Assembly: GCF_001645385.1 (NCBI RefSeq)
Contig: NZ_LVHI01000037.1
Location: 3,588-67,587, forward strand
Length of the DNA stretch: 64,000 nt
Direction of reading: 5' to 3'
Source of the DNA: Rhodococcoides kyotonense
GTDB taxonomy: Bacteria; Actinomycetota; Actinomycetes; Mycobacteriales; Mycobacteriaceae
Position numbers and translations under genes: made by a program. The notes beneath the pieces were generated by a model. That model did not search any database. It was not told the origin of the DNA and was given only the letters and a program-made list of their open reading frames with translations. This document shows positions 8,929 through 18,100 of the stretch, piece by piece; position 1 is the first letter of the stretch, and every line of letters starts with the position of its first letter.

Positions 8929-9597
8929 TCAGCTCGCGGAGAAGCGGGCGTGTACCTCGGCGTGAATGACGATGTCCTGCGGCTTCAACTCGAACCCGTC
9001 GTCCGCCCCGCCCACATAAGCGCGCGACGCAAGTGCGTAGTCGGAGTGGGTGGCGGCCGCTACACCGAGAAGTCCAGGATCGGCGATCGCCAGTGCGGTG
9101 ATGGCGGTGCGCCCGACGCTCTGCGCATACACTTCCGCCTTCTCGACGGCATCCTGCACCGCGAGGGTGCGGACGAAGCGGGTCTTCTCCAACGCGCTCT
9201 GTTCGGTCAGAGCCCAGTCGAAACGACCGACGTCGACGCCGTCGAGCGCCGATACTGCGTAGACGAACGCATCGATGACGTCGATCTGACTGAACTGCAC
9301 TTCGATCGTTGCGACTGCCTGATAGACGTAGGGAAGCTGCTCGCCGTCCTGGTTGAACGGGCGCCTGCGCGAATGGCGCACTTGATCGAGCGCCCATGTG
9401 TCGATGGGACCCGACGTCTCGTTGAACAGCGGGTCGATCAGTCCTGTCAGGTCTTTCACCAGCCGGTGGGCCGGCTCGGCCGCTGCCTCGGCGGAACGGC
9501 CGTCGGTCCTGACGACGAGCGATACCGTGCAACGTTCCGGCGTGAACGTCGCCTGACCTCGCCCGACGACCGTGATCTCGAGTGGATGCGAGTCCAT
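8929..9597 (-). CDS. SIMPL domain-containing protein (DUF541)
   Basis: A 222-residue protein with the SIMPL/DUF541 signature. It begins with ITVVGRGQATFTPERCTVSLVVRT and has the family's central YVYQAVATIEV segment and the closing VHARF strand. Family members include E. coli YggE and mammalian IRAK-binding SIMPL; their bacterial role is linked to oxidative stress but is not defined. There is no signal peptide, so it is probably cytoplasmic, unlike YggE. It lies on the same strand as the sulfur operon with a 154-nt gap and is probably transcribed separately. Confidence 0.82.
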   Translation of the reverse strand: MDSHPLEITVVGRGQATFTPERCTVSLVVRTDGRSAEAAAEPAHRLVKDLTGLIDPLFNETSGPIDTWALDQVRHSRRRPFNQDGEQLPYVYQAVATIEVQFSQIDVIDAFVYAVSALDGVDVGRFDWALTEQSALEKTRFVRTLAVQDAVEKAEVYAQSVGRTAITALAIADPGLLGVAAATHSDYALASRAYVGGADDGFELKPQDIVIHAEVHARFSAS

Positions 9598-9664
9598 GCG
9601 TTCGAGTGTGGCACAGGTGGTGACCGGTGGTCGGATGTTCGCGCGCCGATCACCACCCGTGCAT

Positions 9665-12600
9665 TCAGCGTCCGGGTATCGGCTTGTGGGCCAGATCGAT
9701 GACTTCCTCGGTGGTCAGCGGACTCTTGGGGTGGTAGCTCAGGCAAAGTGGGGCTTGAATCTTGTTGAATCCTTCGCCCTCGACCGCGGCGTAGAACTGT
9801 CCCGTCTTGAGCCTTCCGATATCGGTCGCCGAACTGCCCTTCGCGCGTGCCATTTCCTGTGCGGCATCGATCTGCACCGGACTGTTCAAGAATCCGAAGA
9901 ACTGGGTGGCGGCGTTACCCGGAATCCGGTTGTTCAGGCCCTTGGGGGCTTGTGTGGCGAAGACCAACCCCAGTCCGTACTTTCGGGCCTGCGAGGCAAG
10001 TGCCAAAGTGCTTTGCGTGCATGCCGTCAAAGCCCCGGATGGAGCCAGGGTCTGCGCCTCGTCCATCACGAACAGACCGCCCAGCGGCTTCTCACCGGCG
10101 GGGTTCTTCTTGATCCACGCGAAGAGTGCCATCTGTAACTGGTTCACGAAGCTCTGACGCTGCTCGTCGGACGGGAGGCCGACCATGCTGATCACCGAGA
10201 TGCGCGCACGCTTGTCGGGCGACGGAGTCAGCAGCAGGCCTGGATCCATGGGCGTACCTTCGCCGCCGAACATCGGGTCGTTGACCATCGACGCCCGCAG
10301 ATTCTGTGCAATATCTGCAGCGATCTTCTCCGAGTTCTCCAGATCGCTTATGTAATCGGGTAATTCGGAGAGAAGATCGATGAACTGCACAAGGTTGCTG
10401 CCCGAGTTCTGGCCGAAATGTTCCAACGCTTGCTTCAGAACAGCTTTCGCCTGCATCGCCTTCGATGTCTTGCCGGAAACAAGTGCCCGCGGCGCGAGTG
10501 TTGCGACGGCTGAGTCCAGTGCCTCCGCGAACTCGTCCGGGAAGTCCTTCACGCTTGCGAAGTCCGGCAGAGGTTGGAAGCTGATCGGACGTCCAGCGGA
10601 ACGACGAGGCGTCCACACGATCACCTCTGTGTTCCGATGGTATTCGGCGGCCCGGCTGACCTCGGCACTGTCCCAGTGAGGGGGAGGCGTCGGCCACGCG
10701 ATACCGAGACGTGCAAGGTCGTTGTTGGGATCCAACACGATTGCGGACACGCCGCGAAGTGCGCATTCCTCGACCAACCGCCTGATGAGAACTGTTTTGC
10801 CCGAACCGGATCCGGCGAAGATCGCGGTGTGTTTGCGTAGGGCTTCGAGGTCGATTCCAAGATGCCCGTTCCGGTCCAGCTTCGCGCCCAACGGGACCAT
10901 GCGCGGGTCGATCTCCACTGGTGTCTCCGCCTCCGGCGACGCCTCGCCGCCATTTTCGTCCGTCGAGCCGGTGTCATCGATAGGGAACAGGCCGGAGCCG
11001 GTCGCCGGGGAGTCGTCGATCGCGTCGACGAGGACCTTGATGTCGTGCGCGGGGCGACGGGTGGCCAACCACGAGTCGAGTAAGGGTGACGCCTCGTCGA
11101 CCATGTCTTTCAGGGCCGACAGTGACGCGAGATCCTCTTCGGAGATCGACAGGGTTCGACCGCCCGCTTGCTCGAAGTCGTTGACTGCCTGCGCCGTTTT
11201 GGGGCCCGACGACCATGCGGCGTTGCGCACGATGAACAGGCGCCGGCGTGAGATTCCCGTGTGCAGTCCCGCCGTGGTGCACGCTGCACGCAGTCTGTTC
11301 AGCACTGCCACAGCGTTCTCCGACGCGATCGCACGGAATGCCCAATGCTGCTCGTCTTCTGTCGCGGGATCCAACTTCTGCCGAAGTCGGGCGTGCAGCG
11401 CAGGCTTGGCGCTCGGGAGATTGTCGAGACTGAACGCGTCGCCGATGTCCCCTAGTTCCTTGATCCAGGACGTCAGGCCTGCGTGCAGAAGCGGTGGTAC
11501 GAGTTTGTCCTCGAACTTCGGGCTCGTGGGCAGATTGGTGACCGCGGACTTGCGAAACTCCTCGTAGCGTTCGTCGAGTAGTTTCAGTTCCGATTCGTTG
11601 TCATCGGGTGGCGGCAGCGTTACCTGGTCGCCAACCAAATTCGTCATCTCGACGACCTCGCCGGTCTCCAGGCAACGCCGAATGTGTTTGTCTACGTTGA
11701 TCATCAGTTGCCGAGGAGTGATCCCCTCAGCGGTCGCGAAGGCAGCGCGCGACACGGGCCACGTCGGGTACGGAGGCTCGAATCCGGCTGCTGTGTATTT
11801 CGGCGTGAACCGCTTCTCCAGGATCTCTTCTGCAATCGAGCCTTTGTCGAGGCCTGTGATCGTCTGCGTGACTCGAAAGCGGTCCGCAACGCTAGCGGTC
11901 GCGCGCGACTGGATCAATTCCCAAACGGAGGGCAGACACGCGACGACCGAGGCTGTGCGTCCGAGATTTTCGCGGAGCGCCATCAACCCGTGCGCGACCT
12001 GCTCCAGCACGAGGTCGTCCGACATGTCAGCGGTACCCTGCGCATCCGTCGAAGATCGTGACTGCGCCAGAAGGGTATCGATCTGATCCACCGCCAGTAC
12101 CGCAGGACCCGTTGCCGCGAGCAACCTCGAAATATCGCGCACTACCTGTTGGGGAGTGAGCACACTCTGCTGAATTCCCCACTTCTCCCGACTTCCGACT
12201 GCCACCTCCTCGATCGACTGCAGGAATGCGTTGCCGATGTCCAGGACGTTCAGTTCGGTCGCGGCGTAGAGGACCAGAGCTCGTAGAGTTGACTGACTCT
12301 GGTTGATCAGACGTGTGTGCACGGTATGGACCGCAGCGACGAACCTGTCGAGCGTTTCCGGTGTCAGTTTGTCTTCGCCGATGATTGCCCGGCGTTCTGC
12401 TCGCGAGACGCGTGCAGTCGAGGCCAGACGCCAGAGAAACAGCTTGAGTTGTGTGTCCTGTTCAGGGGCGGGGCGTGTCAGATCATCCAGCATGCCGACG
12501 AGAGTGGTCTGCCAGAAGGTCGTCGAATCGAGTAGACCGATCAGGAAGAAGTAGCCGCCGCTTGCCTGCACCCGTTCGCGTACCTGACCGAGTAGGTGGG

Positions 12601-12817
12601 TCTTTCCCGAGCCTGCGGTACCGCGCAGGGCGACACCGATCGGGCTGGCGTCGGGGCTGGCGTCAGCATCGTCGAAAGCTTCCATGATGAAGTTCAACGC
12701 AGAGTCGTGCAGCGAGTGAGCGTGCAACTCCGACTGCGACTTCCAGACGTCGTCCGGAGTGGGAGCCCAGTTGAGTCGAATCGATCTCAGGGCTTTCCGT
12801 TCGAGATCCTTCATCAT
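9665..12817 (-). CDS. Double-ATPase protein: AAA (Orc1/KAP-like) N-half plus HerA/FtsK-like C-half
   Basis: A 1050-residue protein with two P-loop modules. The N-terminal one has Walker A GTAGSGKT (66-73) and Walker B VLAVDQIDTLL near residue 255. A middle part includes RRRLFIVRNAAW and an acidic linker. The second module has GSGSGKT (about 669-675) and Walker B GLFVMDEAQTLAP (about 915), followed by VFATQAPKGL as in HerA/VirB4/FtsK-type DNA translocases. The stop of the upstream winged-helix gene overlaps this start as ATGA. Together with the nuclease gene it forms a three-gene unit. HerA-like ATPases with nucleases are common in anti-phage modules, so a DNA-translocating effector is inferred; plasmid or DNA-repair roles are alternatives. 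Confidence 0.82.
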   Translation of the reverse strand: MMKDLERKALRSIRLNWAPTPDDVWKSQSELHAHSLHDSALNFIMEAFDDADASPDASPIGVALRGTAGSGKTHLLGQVRERVQASGGYFFLIGLLDSTTFWQTTLVGMLDDLTRPAPEQDTQLKLFLWRLASTARVSRAERRAIIGEDKLTPETLDRFVAAVHTVHTRLINQSQSTLRALVLYAATELNVLDIGNAFLQSIEEVAVGSREKWGIQQSVLTPQQVVRDISRLLAATGPAVLAVDQIDTLLAQSRSSTDAQGTADMSDDLVLEQVAHGLMALRENLGRTASVVACLPSVWELIQSRATASVADRFRVTQTITGLDKGSIAEEILEKRFTPKYTAAGFEPPYPTWPVSRAAFATAEGITPRQLMINVDKHIRRCLETGEVVEMTNLVGDQVTLPPPDDNESELKLLDERYEEFRKSAVTNLPTSPKFEDKLVPPLLHAGLTSWIKELGDIGDAFSLDNLPSAKPALHARLRQKLDPATEDEQHWAFRAIASENAVAVLNRLRAACTTAGLHTGISRRRLFIVRNAAWSSGPKTAQAVNDFEQAGGRTLSISEEDLASLSALKDMVDEASPLLDSWLATRRPAHDIKVLVDAIDDSPATGSGLFPIDDTGSTDENGGEASPEAETPVEIDPRMVPLGAKLDRNGHLGIDLEALRKHTAIFAGSGSGKTVLIRRLVEECALRGVSAIVLDPNNDLARLGIAWPTPPPHWDSAEVSRAAEYHRNTEVIVWTPRRSAGRPISFQPLPDFASVKDFPDEFAEALDSAVATLAPRALVSGKTSKAMQAKAVLKQALEHFGQNSGSNLVQFIDLLSELPDYISDLENSEKIAADIAQNLRASMVNDPMFGGEGTPMDPGLLLTPSPDKRARISVISMVGLPSDEQRQSFVNQLQMALFAWIKKNPAGEKPLGGLFVMDEAQTLAPSGALTACTQSTLALASQARKYGLGLVFATQAPKGLNNRIPGNAATQFFGFLNSPVQIDAAQEMARAKGSSATDIGRLKTGQFYAAVEGEGFNKIQAPLCLSYHPKSPLTTEEVIDLAHKPIPGR

Positions 12818-13497
12818 CCCTCGATTGCTATCAGGTGTACTGGTCGTCCGGCGATGGTAATGGCGGCGCCTCGCACAGAATCGGTGAGTTCTTTCTGATT
12901 TTCCTGAGCGATGAAAGTTACGTCGGCCGACCTCTTCATCTCGCCGAGTTCTCGATCCAGCTTGGCTCTCGGAATATGTGCGAGCTCGGAACGGATGTCA
13001 GCGAGCGTCACCCATGCGCCCTCACGCGAGGCGAGGTTCGAATAGGCCTTGCGAACGCCCGCCTCGATGTCGACTTCAGCCGCTGGTGTCACCGCGACGG
13101 GCCGAACAGGCGTGTCCGATGCTGGGACGGACGGCGTCTCGTCGCTAGGCGTTTCGACGCGGAAGACGTGCGACAGCCGCAGATCCTCTTTGTCCAGGTA
13201 GCGCTGCAGCCCGGCGAGCACCGTATAGAGACCCCTTGCCTGCGGGGTCGCGCGGGGAGGAGGGCCGCTCTTCAGTTCGCGTGCACACTCGGCCCAGCCC
13301 TTGTCGGTCAGTGTGTGAACCATCGGCTTCTTGCTGGTGTCGGTCTCGATCAAGCGAAGTCGGTTCAGTCTGTCCCTGTGGTCCTTCTTGAGTTCGGGAC
13401 CCAGTTCCTTCAGCCGCGTGTTCGACGTTTCCTCGGCTTGGGCCATCAACACGAGCAGGATCAATCGCTCTGTGCCGGTCAATTCGTCACTGGCCAC
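12814..13497 (-). CDS. Winged-helix-like protein linking nuclease and HerA genes
   Basis: About 227 residues and not assignable to a named family by eye. The N-terminal ~75 residues (TERLILLVLMAQAEE, then LNRLRLIETD and VHTLTDKGWAECARE) read like a MarR/PadR-type winged helix. A second charged helical region with LADIRSELAHIPRAKLDREL follows. GTG 13497 is chosen because GAAGGG lies 8 nt upstream; a GTG eight codons earlier (13521) is also open. It overlaps the nuclease gene by about 11 nt at its start and the ATPase gene by 4 nt at its end, so the three proteins are probably made in fixed ratio. It could be a DNA-sensing subunit or a repressor. Confidence 0.7.
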   Translation of the reverse strand: MASDELTGTERLILLVLMAQAEETSNTRLKELGPELKKDHRDRLNRLRLIETDTSKKPMVHTLTDKGWAECARELKSGPPPRATPQARGLYTVLAGLQRYLDKEDLRLSHVFRVETPSDETPSVPASDTPVRPVAVTPAAEVDIEAGVRKAYSNLASREGAWVTLADIRSELAHIPRAKLDRELGEMKRSADVTFIAQENQKELTDSVRGAAITIAGRPVHLIAIEG

Positions 13498-14554
13498 TGG
13501 GTTTCCCTTCGATATGTGCACTACGCGGGAGCATCGCTCGCCGCCTCTTCTCGATGAAGCTCTCGATTGCGGAGACTACAGCGATGACGTCGTCCAGCAC
13601 TTGTTCGTTGGTGAACCGCAGCACGGAGTAGCCGTGAAGTTGAAGAACGACGTCCCGCTGATGGTCCCGCGCGAATTTGGCGGCGTGGCGGTGCTCCGGA
13701 CCATCGACTTCGACGACACATTTCTCGGCGGGCCAACGCAAGTCGACGACGATGCGTTCGTGGAGGCTGGACGGTTGAAAGGGTTGATTCCACTCTCGGC
13801 CGGTGGCCCAGACGCAGAGCGCAAGAGCGCGTTCGAGCTTCTTCTCGGCCGCGCTGCCAGGATGCGGTCGACCGGCCAGTGCAGGAATTCGGACGGGTCC
13901 GGTGTCCTCGGCGTCCGTCCTGGTGTGCAGGCGCACCTTGTCCAGCGGAACGGCGACGCTGCGGACGCGGTCGGATACGGGATTCGGCGCACCGACTACC
14001 CAGACGGCGAACCCTCCGTGATGCGCGAGCCATTCGCACGCGCCGACGAATTGGTTCGGCGCTGCTTCGAGCACGCGTGGATCGACGTCGAGGATCAGAG
14101 CGACCGCGTCGCGCTCGTACGCCGACGCGAGCAACCGCCGAACACCCTCTGCCCTGGTTTCGGCAATGAACGTCCGCGTGATCACGTGATCGCGCAATGC
14201 GGATTCGGCCAGCGCTGCAACGTACGGGCCGAAGTGACCGGCCGACTCGGACAGGTCGTTCGCAAGACGTCGTGCAGCCAGCACGTCGAGACGGTTGGGG
14301 CCGTCGAAGTCCTCGGCGCCCGGCAGCCACACAGGGAATAGTTGACGCGCTGCGCTTTCCAGGAGGTCGAGTATCGACTTCACGAGCCGGTTCTGTGGCT
14401 GCGCCTCGTCGATCGGAAGCTGAACGATCGCGGGTGCGTCGGCAGGCAGCGGGTCGAGCTGCGAAGTGAATGTCGCGGCGTCGACACCCAGGAATTGGAC
14501 CACCCTATTGTGCGAATGCTGGGTGTACCACGGCATCTCGTCGTGATGTTTCAT
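13487..14554 (-). CDS. Protein with C-terminal DUF559/Vsr-like endonuclease domain
   Basis: About 355 residues. The first ~230 residues match nothing I recognise. The last ~110 form a PD-(D/E)xK-like nuclease of the DUF559/Vsr kind: a helix glutamate (KKLERALALC), then VVDLRW, CVVEVDGPEHRH and a final GYSVLRFTNEQV strand. D and E-x-D are the predicted metal ligands. ATG 14554 (MKHHDEMPW) is preferred because GAGGA lies 6 nt upstream; ATG 14599 is possible. It is the first gene of the operon with the winged-helix and HerA-like genes. The divergent dinB-type gene starts 266 nt away. Confidence 0.78.
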   Translation of the reverse strand: MKHHDEMPWYTQHSHNRVVQFLGVDAATFTSQLDPLPADAPAIVQLPIDEAQPQNRLVKSILDLLESAARQLFPVWLPGAEDFDGPNRLDVLAARRLANDLSESAGHFGPYVAALAESALRDHVITRTFIAETRAEGVRRLLASAYERDAVALILDVDPRVLEAAPNQFVGACEWLAHHGGFAVWVVGAPNPVSDRVRSVAVPLDKVRLHTRTDAEDTGPVRIPALAGRPHPGSAAEKKLERALALCVWATGREWNQPFQPSSLHERIVVDLRWPAEKCVVEVDGPEHRHAAKFARDHQRDVVLQLHGYSVLRFTNEQVLDDVIAVVSAIESFIEKRRRAMLPRSAHIEGKPSGQ

Positions 14555-14820
14555 ATGAATCCTCGTCGTGCTGTCCCCGTTGTCGGACTGACGGGACATA
14601 GCACCACCACGTTGGGGTTGAGCGAACCGAATTCGAACATCCCGGACATCTTGGCATGACCCCCGCAGTGCTGCACGCGGCGATCTTCGACGACGTCGGT
14701 TCGAACTGCCTGATCCGACGTAGGGGCCGGAGGAATTCATTCGACTGGATGATCGGACGTCGGACATCCGGCCAACCCGGTTCGCTCGAACTGATCGCCC
14801 CGATGACGCAGAATGTCCTC

Positions 14821-15903
14821 ATGACCGCCACCCCGCGCCGACGGTGGGTGCTGCATGTCGATCTGGATCAGTTCATAGCCGCGGTCGAGGTATTACGCAA
14901 TCCGGAGCTCGCGGGTAAACCGGTCGTCGTAGGCGGCAGAGGAGATCCGACGGAACGCGGCGTGGTGTCGACGGCGTCGTACGAGGCCCGTGCGTTCGGC
15001 GTCGGCTCCGGGATGCCGCTACGTGTGGCTGCGAAGAAGTTGCCGGACGCAATTTTTCTTCCGGTCGACGGTGAGGCGTACACGGCCGCGTCGAACGTGG
15101 TGATGGAGACGCTGCGAGGGCTGGGCGTGGTCGTCGAGGTGATGGGTTGGGACGAGGCGTTTCTCGGCGTCGAGACCGATGATCCGATCGCGTTCGCACG
15201 ACGAGTACACGATGAGGTCTTCGAGGCGGCGGCTCTGCACTGCTCGGTAGGCATCGGCGACAACAAGCTCCGGGCGAAGATCGCCACGGACTTCGGGAAA
15301 CCGCAAGGCATCTACACCCTGACGCAGGACAACTGGTTCGAAGTCATGGGGGAACGCGGCACGGACGCGCTCTGGGGGATAGGTAAGAAAACCGCGAAAA
15401 AACTCGCGACACTCGGCATCACGACGGTCGCGGAGCTGGCAGCGGCCGACGACGGTGTGCTCGCTGCGGCCTTCGGTCCGAAGACGGGGCCGTGGATCGG
15501 CACCAAAGGCCGGGGCGTCGACCTGTCACCGGTGTCCGCGGAACCGTGGATTCCGCGGTCGCACAGTCGCGAGACGACGTTTCAGCAGGATCTCGACGAC
15601 TGGTCAGCCGTCACCGAGGAGGTGCGGACGCTGGCTCTGCGAGTACGCGAGGACATCATGGCAGCCGACCGCATGGCCGTACGTGTCACGCTGAAAGTCC
15701 GATACGTGCCGTTCGAAACTCACACCACCACAGCCGCATTGAGAGAACCGACGTTCGACCCGGCGGTTATCTCCGCCGCCGCCGCCGCCCTCGTCGACCG
15801 CTTCGATCACACTCGACAAGTGCGCCTGATGGGTGTCCGACTGGAGATGACCCCGGTCGATCAGACCCTCGCGAACAACGAAGGCGATGTCTCCGGCACC
15901 TGA
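14821..15903 (+). CDS. dinB2: Y-family DNA polymerase, DinB2-like
   Basis: A 360-residue Y-family polymerase. Palm motifs are DLDQFIAAVE near the N-terminus (first catalytic aspartates) and GWDEAFLG (Asp-Glu pair), followed by CSVGIGDNKLRAKIATD and a little-finger domain starting near SHSRETTF. The GWDEAFLG block and overall wording resemble mycobacterial DinB2 more than DinB1. The residue at the steric-gate position (Phe/Tyr in most DinB) reads Ile. There is no C-terminal beta-clamp motif of the usual form that I can see. ATG 14821 aligns with the family start. The 3' end overlaps the opposite MBL gene by 43 nt. Confidence 0.88.
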   Translation: MTATPRRRWVLHVDLDQFIAAVEVLRNPELAGKPVVVGGRGDPTERGVVSTASYEARAFGVGSGMPLRVAAKKLPDAIFLPVDGEAYTAASNVVMETLRGLGVVVEVMGWDEAFLGVETDDPIAFARRVHDEVFEAAALHCSVGIGDNKLRAKIATDFGKPQGIYTLTQDNWFEVMGERGTDALWGIGKKTAKKLATLGITTVAELAAADDGVLAAAFGPKTGPWIGTKGRGVDLSPVSAEPWIPRSHSRETTFQQDLDDWSAVTEEVRTLALRVREDIMAADRMAVRVTLKVRYVPFETHTTTAALREPTFDPAVISAAAAALVDRFDHTRQVRLMGVRLEMTPVDQTLANNEGDVSGT

Positions 15904-16856
15904 CGAACGAGGTTGCGCGCCACCAGGTGTCGCAGGTGTGCGGCCGCCTCGGACAGCGCCATCACCTTGCCCATCGGTGAGATGTCGGCCCACGGCTTGT
16001 ACCACTGCATCCGTTCGGCGACCTGCCAGACGGAGATTCGATCGTCGCCGAACGCGTCGTACAGATGGTCGAGTCGTTCCTCGTGATGTTCGATCAATTC
16101 GCCTGCACGACCGGCGACATCGTCGATCGCAAGTCCGTGAGCGCCGAGGCCGCGAGTGATGTTCATCGTCTGCACCCGTCGTAGCGAGTCCATGAATTCG
16201 GCCAACGCGTCGCGTTCCTCGAGTGGGTACACGAAGTTCCCGACGTGTGGGGTGGTCTTCTGCAGAACATGATCGCCGGTGAACATGACATCGGACGCGG
16301 GAAGGTGAAAACAGACATGTCCCGGGGTATGGCCGGGGGTGTAGACGGCACGCAGCTCACGGCCGGCGAGTGCGATCGCTTCGCCGTCCACCAGTACTCG
16401 ATCGGGCGCGGATTCGGGACCCGTCGGCGGCTCGGGTGCGACGTTCTGCCACGCGGCGAGGTCAGCCGTCGACGCGCCCGCCGCGATCATGTTCTGCTTC
16501 TCGGCCTCGAGCCAGTCGTTGTCGCGTGGTTCGACCATGCCCTTGAACTGGGCATGGTCCGCCTCGTGCATCGCGATCCACGCGCCCGACGCCTCGCGCA
16601 CCCGGCCGCACAGCCCGATGTGGTCGGGGTGGAAATGCGTCAGGACGACGCCTTCCACGTCGGTCACCGAGTGTCCGATGGCCTCGAGGCCCGAAGTAAG
16701 GCCGTGCCAGGCGTTGTCGTCGTCCCATCCGGCGTCGACGAGGATCAAGCCGTTCGGTGACTCCATCGCGTAGACGAGTGTGTGGCCGAGGGGGTTGTCG
16801 GTGATGGGCACCGGAATGCGGTAGATGCCGTCTCCGATTGCTGCCGCGTCGCTCAT
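15861..16856 (-). CDS. MBL-fold metallohydrolase
   Basis: About 331 residues of metallo-beta-lactamase fold. THFHPDHIG is the H-x-H-x-D-H zinc motif, and GHTPGHVCFH and MFTGDHVLQ give the further metal histidine and aspartate. A C-terminal helical domain (HLRHLVARNLV) resembles the winged-helix tail of LACTB2/BLH-type hydrolases. Substrate unknown; relatives hydrolyse thioesters, lactones or RNA. ATG 16856 is used because GGGTGGG lies upstream; a GTG two codons earlier is open. The convergent overlap with dinB2 means its last ~14 codons share DNA with the polymerase C-terminus. Confidence 0.85.
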   Translation of the reverse strand: MSDAAAIGDGIYRIPVPITDNPLGHTLVYAMESPNGLILVDAGWDDDNAWHGLTSGLEAIGHSVTDVEGVVLTHFHPDHIGLCGRVREASGAWIAMHEADHAQFKGMVEPRDNDWLEAEKQNMIAAGASTADLAAWQNVAPEPPTGPESAPDRVLVDGEAIALAGRELRAVYTPGHTPGHVCFHLPASDVMFTGDHVLQKTTPHVGNFVYPLEERDALAEFMDSLRRVQTMNITRGLGAHGLAIDDVAGRAGELIEHHEERLDHLYDAFGDDRISVWQVAERMQWYKPWADISPMGKVMALSEAAAHLRHLVARNLVRQVPETSPSLFARV

Positions 16857-16954
16857 GTGCACCCACCCTGTTGCTTAGTTCACGTAATCGATCCTCTGTA
16901 CATCCATAGTGACCTTCGGTGAACGCGATCACGCAACCGGGTGTGGGCGGACCT

Positions 16955-17638
16955 CTATTTACGCCCCGCCGTCCAGCGCATTCCCCACCCGTATGCCTTG
17001 TCGAGCTCGGCCTGGCCGCCGTCGATGTACTTGACCTCGCGGGTGACGGTGAAACCCTGGCCCGAGTTCTGCAGAAGTGCGATCGCGCAGATGCGGGCGG
17101 CATTGCTGGCTGAATCCAGTCGCACTTCGACCTGCGGTCCGCTGGTGGGGAACAACGTGACGACACCGTCGACGGCAGCCCAGTTAGGAGCGCCCTCGTA
17201 GATCATCGCGAAGATCAGTATTCGTTTGAAGCGGGCGGGGTTCGCCAGGTTGACGTGCATGTTCTCGCCACCCGCGACGTTGCCGGATCGGTCGTCGCCG
17301 TCGAGAGCGATGAACGGGTGACCCTGGACCGAGCCGAAGCTGTTGCCGAGGGCCTGAACGACGCCTTTCGACCCGTCGGCCAGCTCGTACAGACAACCCA
17401 GGTCGAGATCGACTGCGCTCGGTGCGCTCGCGGCCGCGGCGAGCTTGGCGAAGAAGCCCTGCTTCTTCGGTTGCGCCGGCGCCCCGCTCGACCAGTTCAG
17501 GTTCACGCGCATGGTGCCCTGGGACTCACCCTTCTTGGCCAGGCTGACCGTGGGCGCAGCCTTGGACAGCGTCACCTTGCCGAGGTTGACGCCGGACGCA
17601 CCGGAATCGGACGGTCTGCGGGTGTTGTCGATCGCCAT
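16955..17638 (-). CDS. TerD-family tellurium/stress response protein
   Basis: A 227-residue cytoplasmic protein with the TerD fold: VNLNWSS near residue 46, DLDLGCLYEL, IALDGDDRSG (the calcium-binding aspartates), GGENMHVNL, then ILIFAMIYEG and the closing GMRWTAGRK. An extended N-terminal 40 residues precede the domain. TerD proteins occur in tellurite-resistance and phage-tolerance operons, but here no other ter gene is adjacent. It lies 39 nt downstream of the CoA-binding gene and may share its transcript. Confidence 0.9.
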   Translation of the reverse strand: MAIDNTRRPSDSGASGVNLGKVTLSKAAPTVSLAKKGESQGTMRVNLNWSSGAPAQPKKQGFFAKLAAAASAPSAVDLDLGCLYELADGSKGVVQALGNSFGSVQGHPFIALDGDDRSGNVAGGENMHVNLANPARFKRILIFAMIYEGAPNWAAVDGVVTLFPTSGPQVEVRLDSASNAARICAIALLQNSGQGFTVTREVKYIDGGQAELDKAYGWGMRWTAGRK

Positions 17639-17677
17639 GAGAAGCCTTTCGGAGATGTCCTTTTCGTGTGGTTCAGG

Positions 17678-18091
17678 CTACGGTCTACGCCGCCATTCGA
17701 TGGCCGGGCAGGTGTCCATAACCATTGCAACCCCAGCGGCGGTCGTGCGTTCGAACGCTGCCTCGTCGACGACGCCGAGCTGAAACCACACGCCCTTAGC
17801 GCCCACCGCTACCGCCTCGTCGGCGAACCGGCCTGCCGCCTCGGATCGTCGGAACACGTCGACGACATCGATCGGGAAGGGGACGTCGGCCAGCGTCGCG
17901 AAGCCCTGTTCGCCGAGCACGGTCGGTGCGTCGGGGTGAATCGGAACGATTCGTTTGCCGCGTTGCTGCAACAATTCGGCAATGGAGTACGCGGTTTTGC
18001 TCGGATCGCCGGACAGACCGACCACTGCCCACGTCTCGAGGTCGTCGAGCATGAGGTCGACTGCTTTCGGGTCTTGCCACGAGGTAGTCAT
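17678..18091 (-). CDS. CoA-binding protein (YccU-like)
   Basis: A 137-residue single-domain Rossmann protein of the CoA_binding_2 family. It has WAVVGLSGDPSKTAYSI as the nucleotide-binding loop, then GKRIVPIHPDA, DVVDVFRRSE and GVWFQLGV, and ends with MDTCPAIEW. These stand-alone proteins bind CoA; their role is not established. The start lies 9 nt after the MFS stop codon, so the two are probably transcribed together. Confidence 0.87.
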   Translation of the reverse strand: MTTSWQDPKAVDLMLDDLETWAVVGLSGDPSKTAYSIAELLQQRGKRIVPIHPDAPTVLGEQGFATLADVPFPIDVVDVFRRSEAAGRFADEAVAVGAKGVWFQLGVVDEAAFERTTAAGVAMVMDTCPAIEWRRRP

Positions 18092-18100
18092 GACCGCAAG

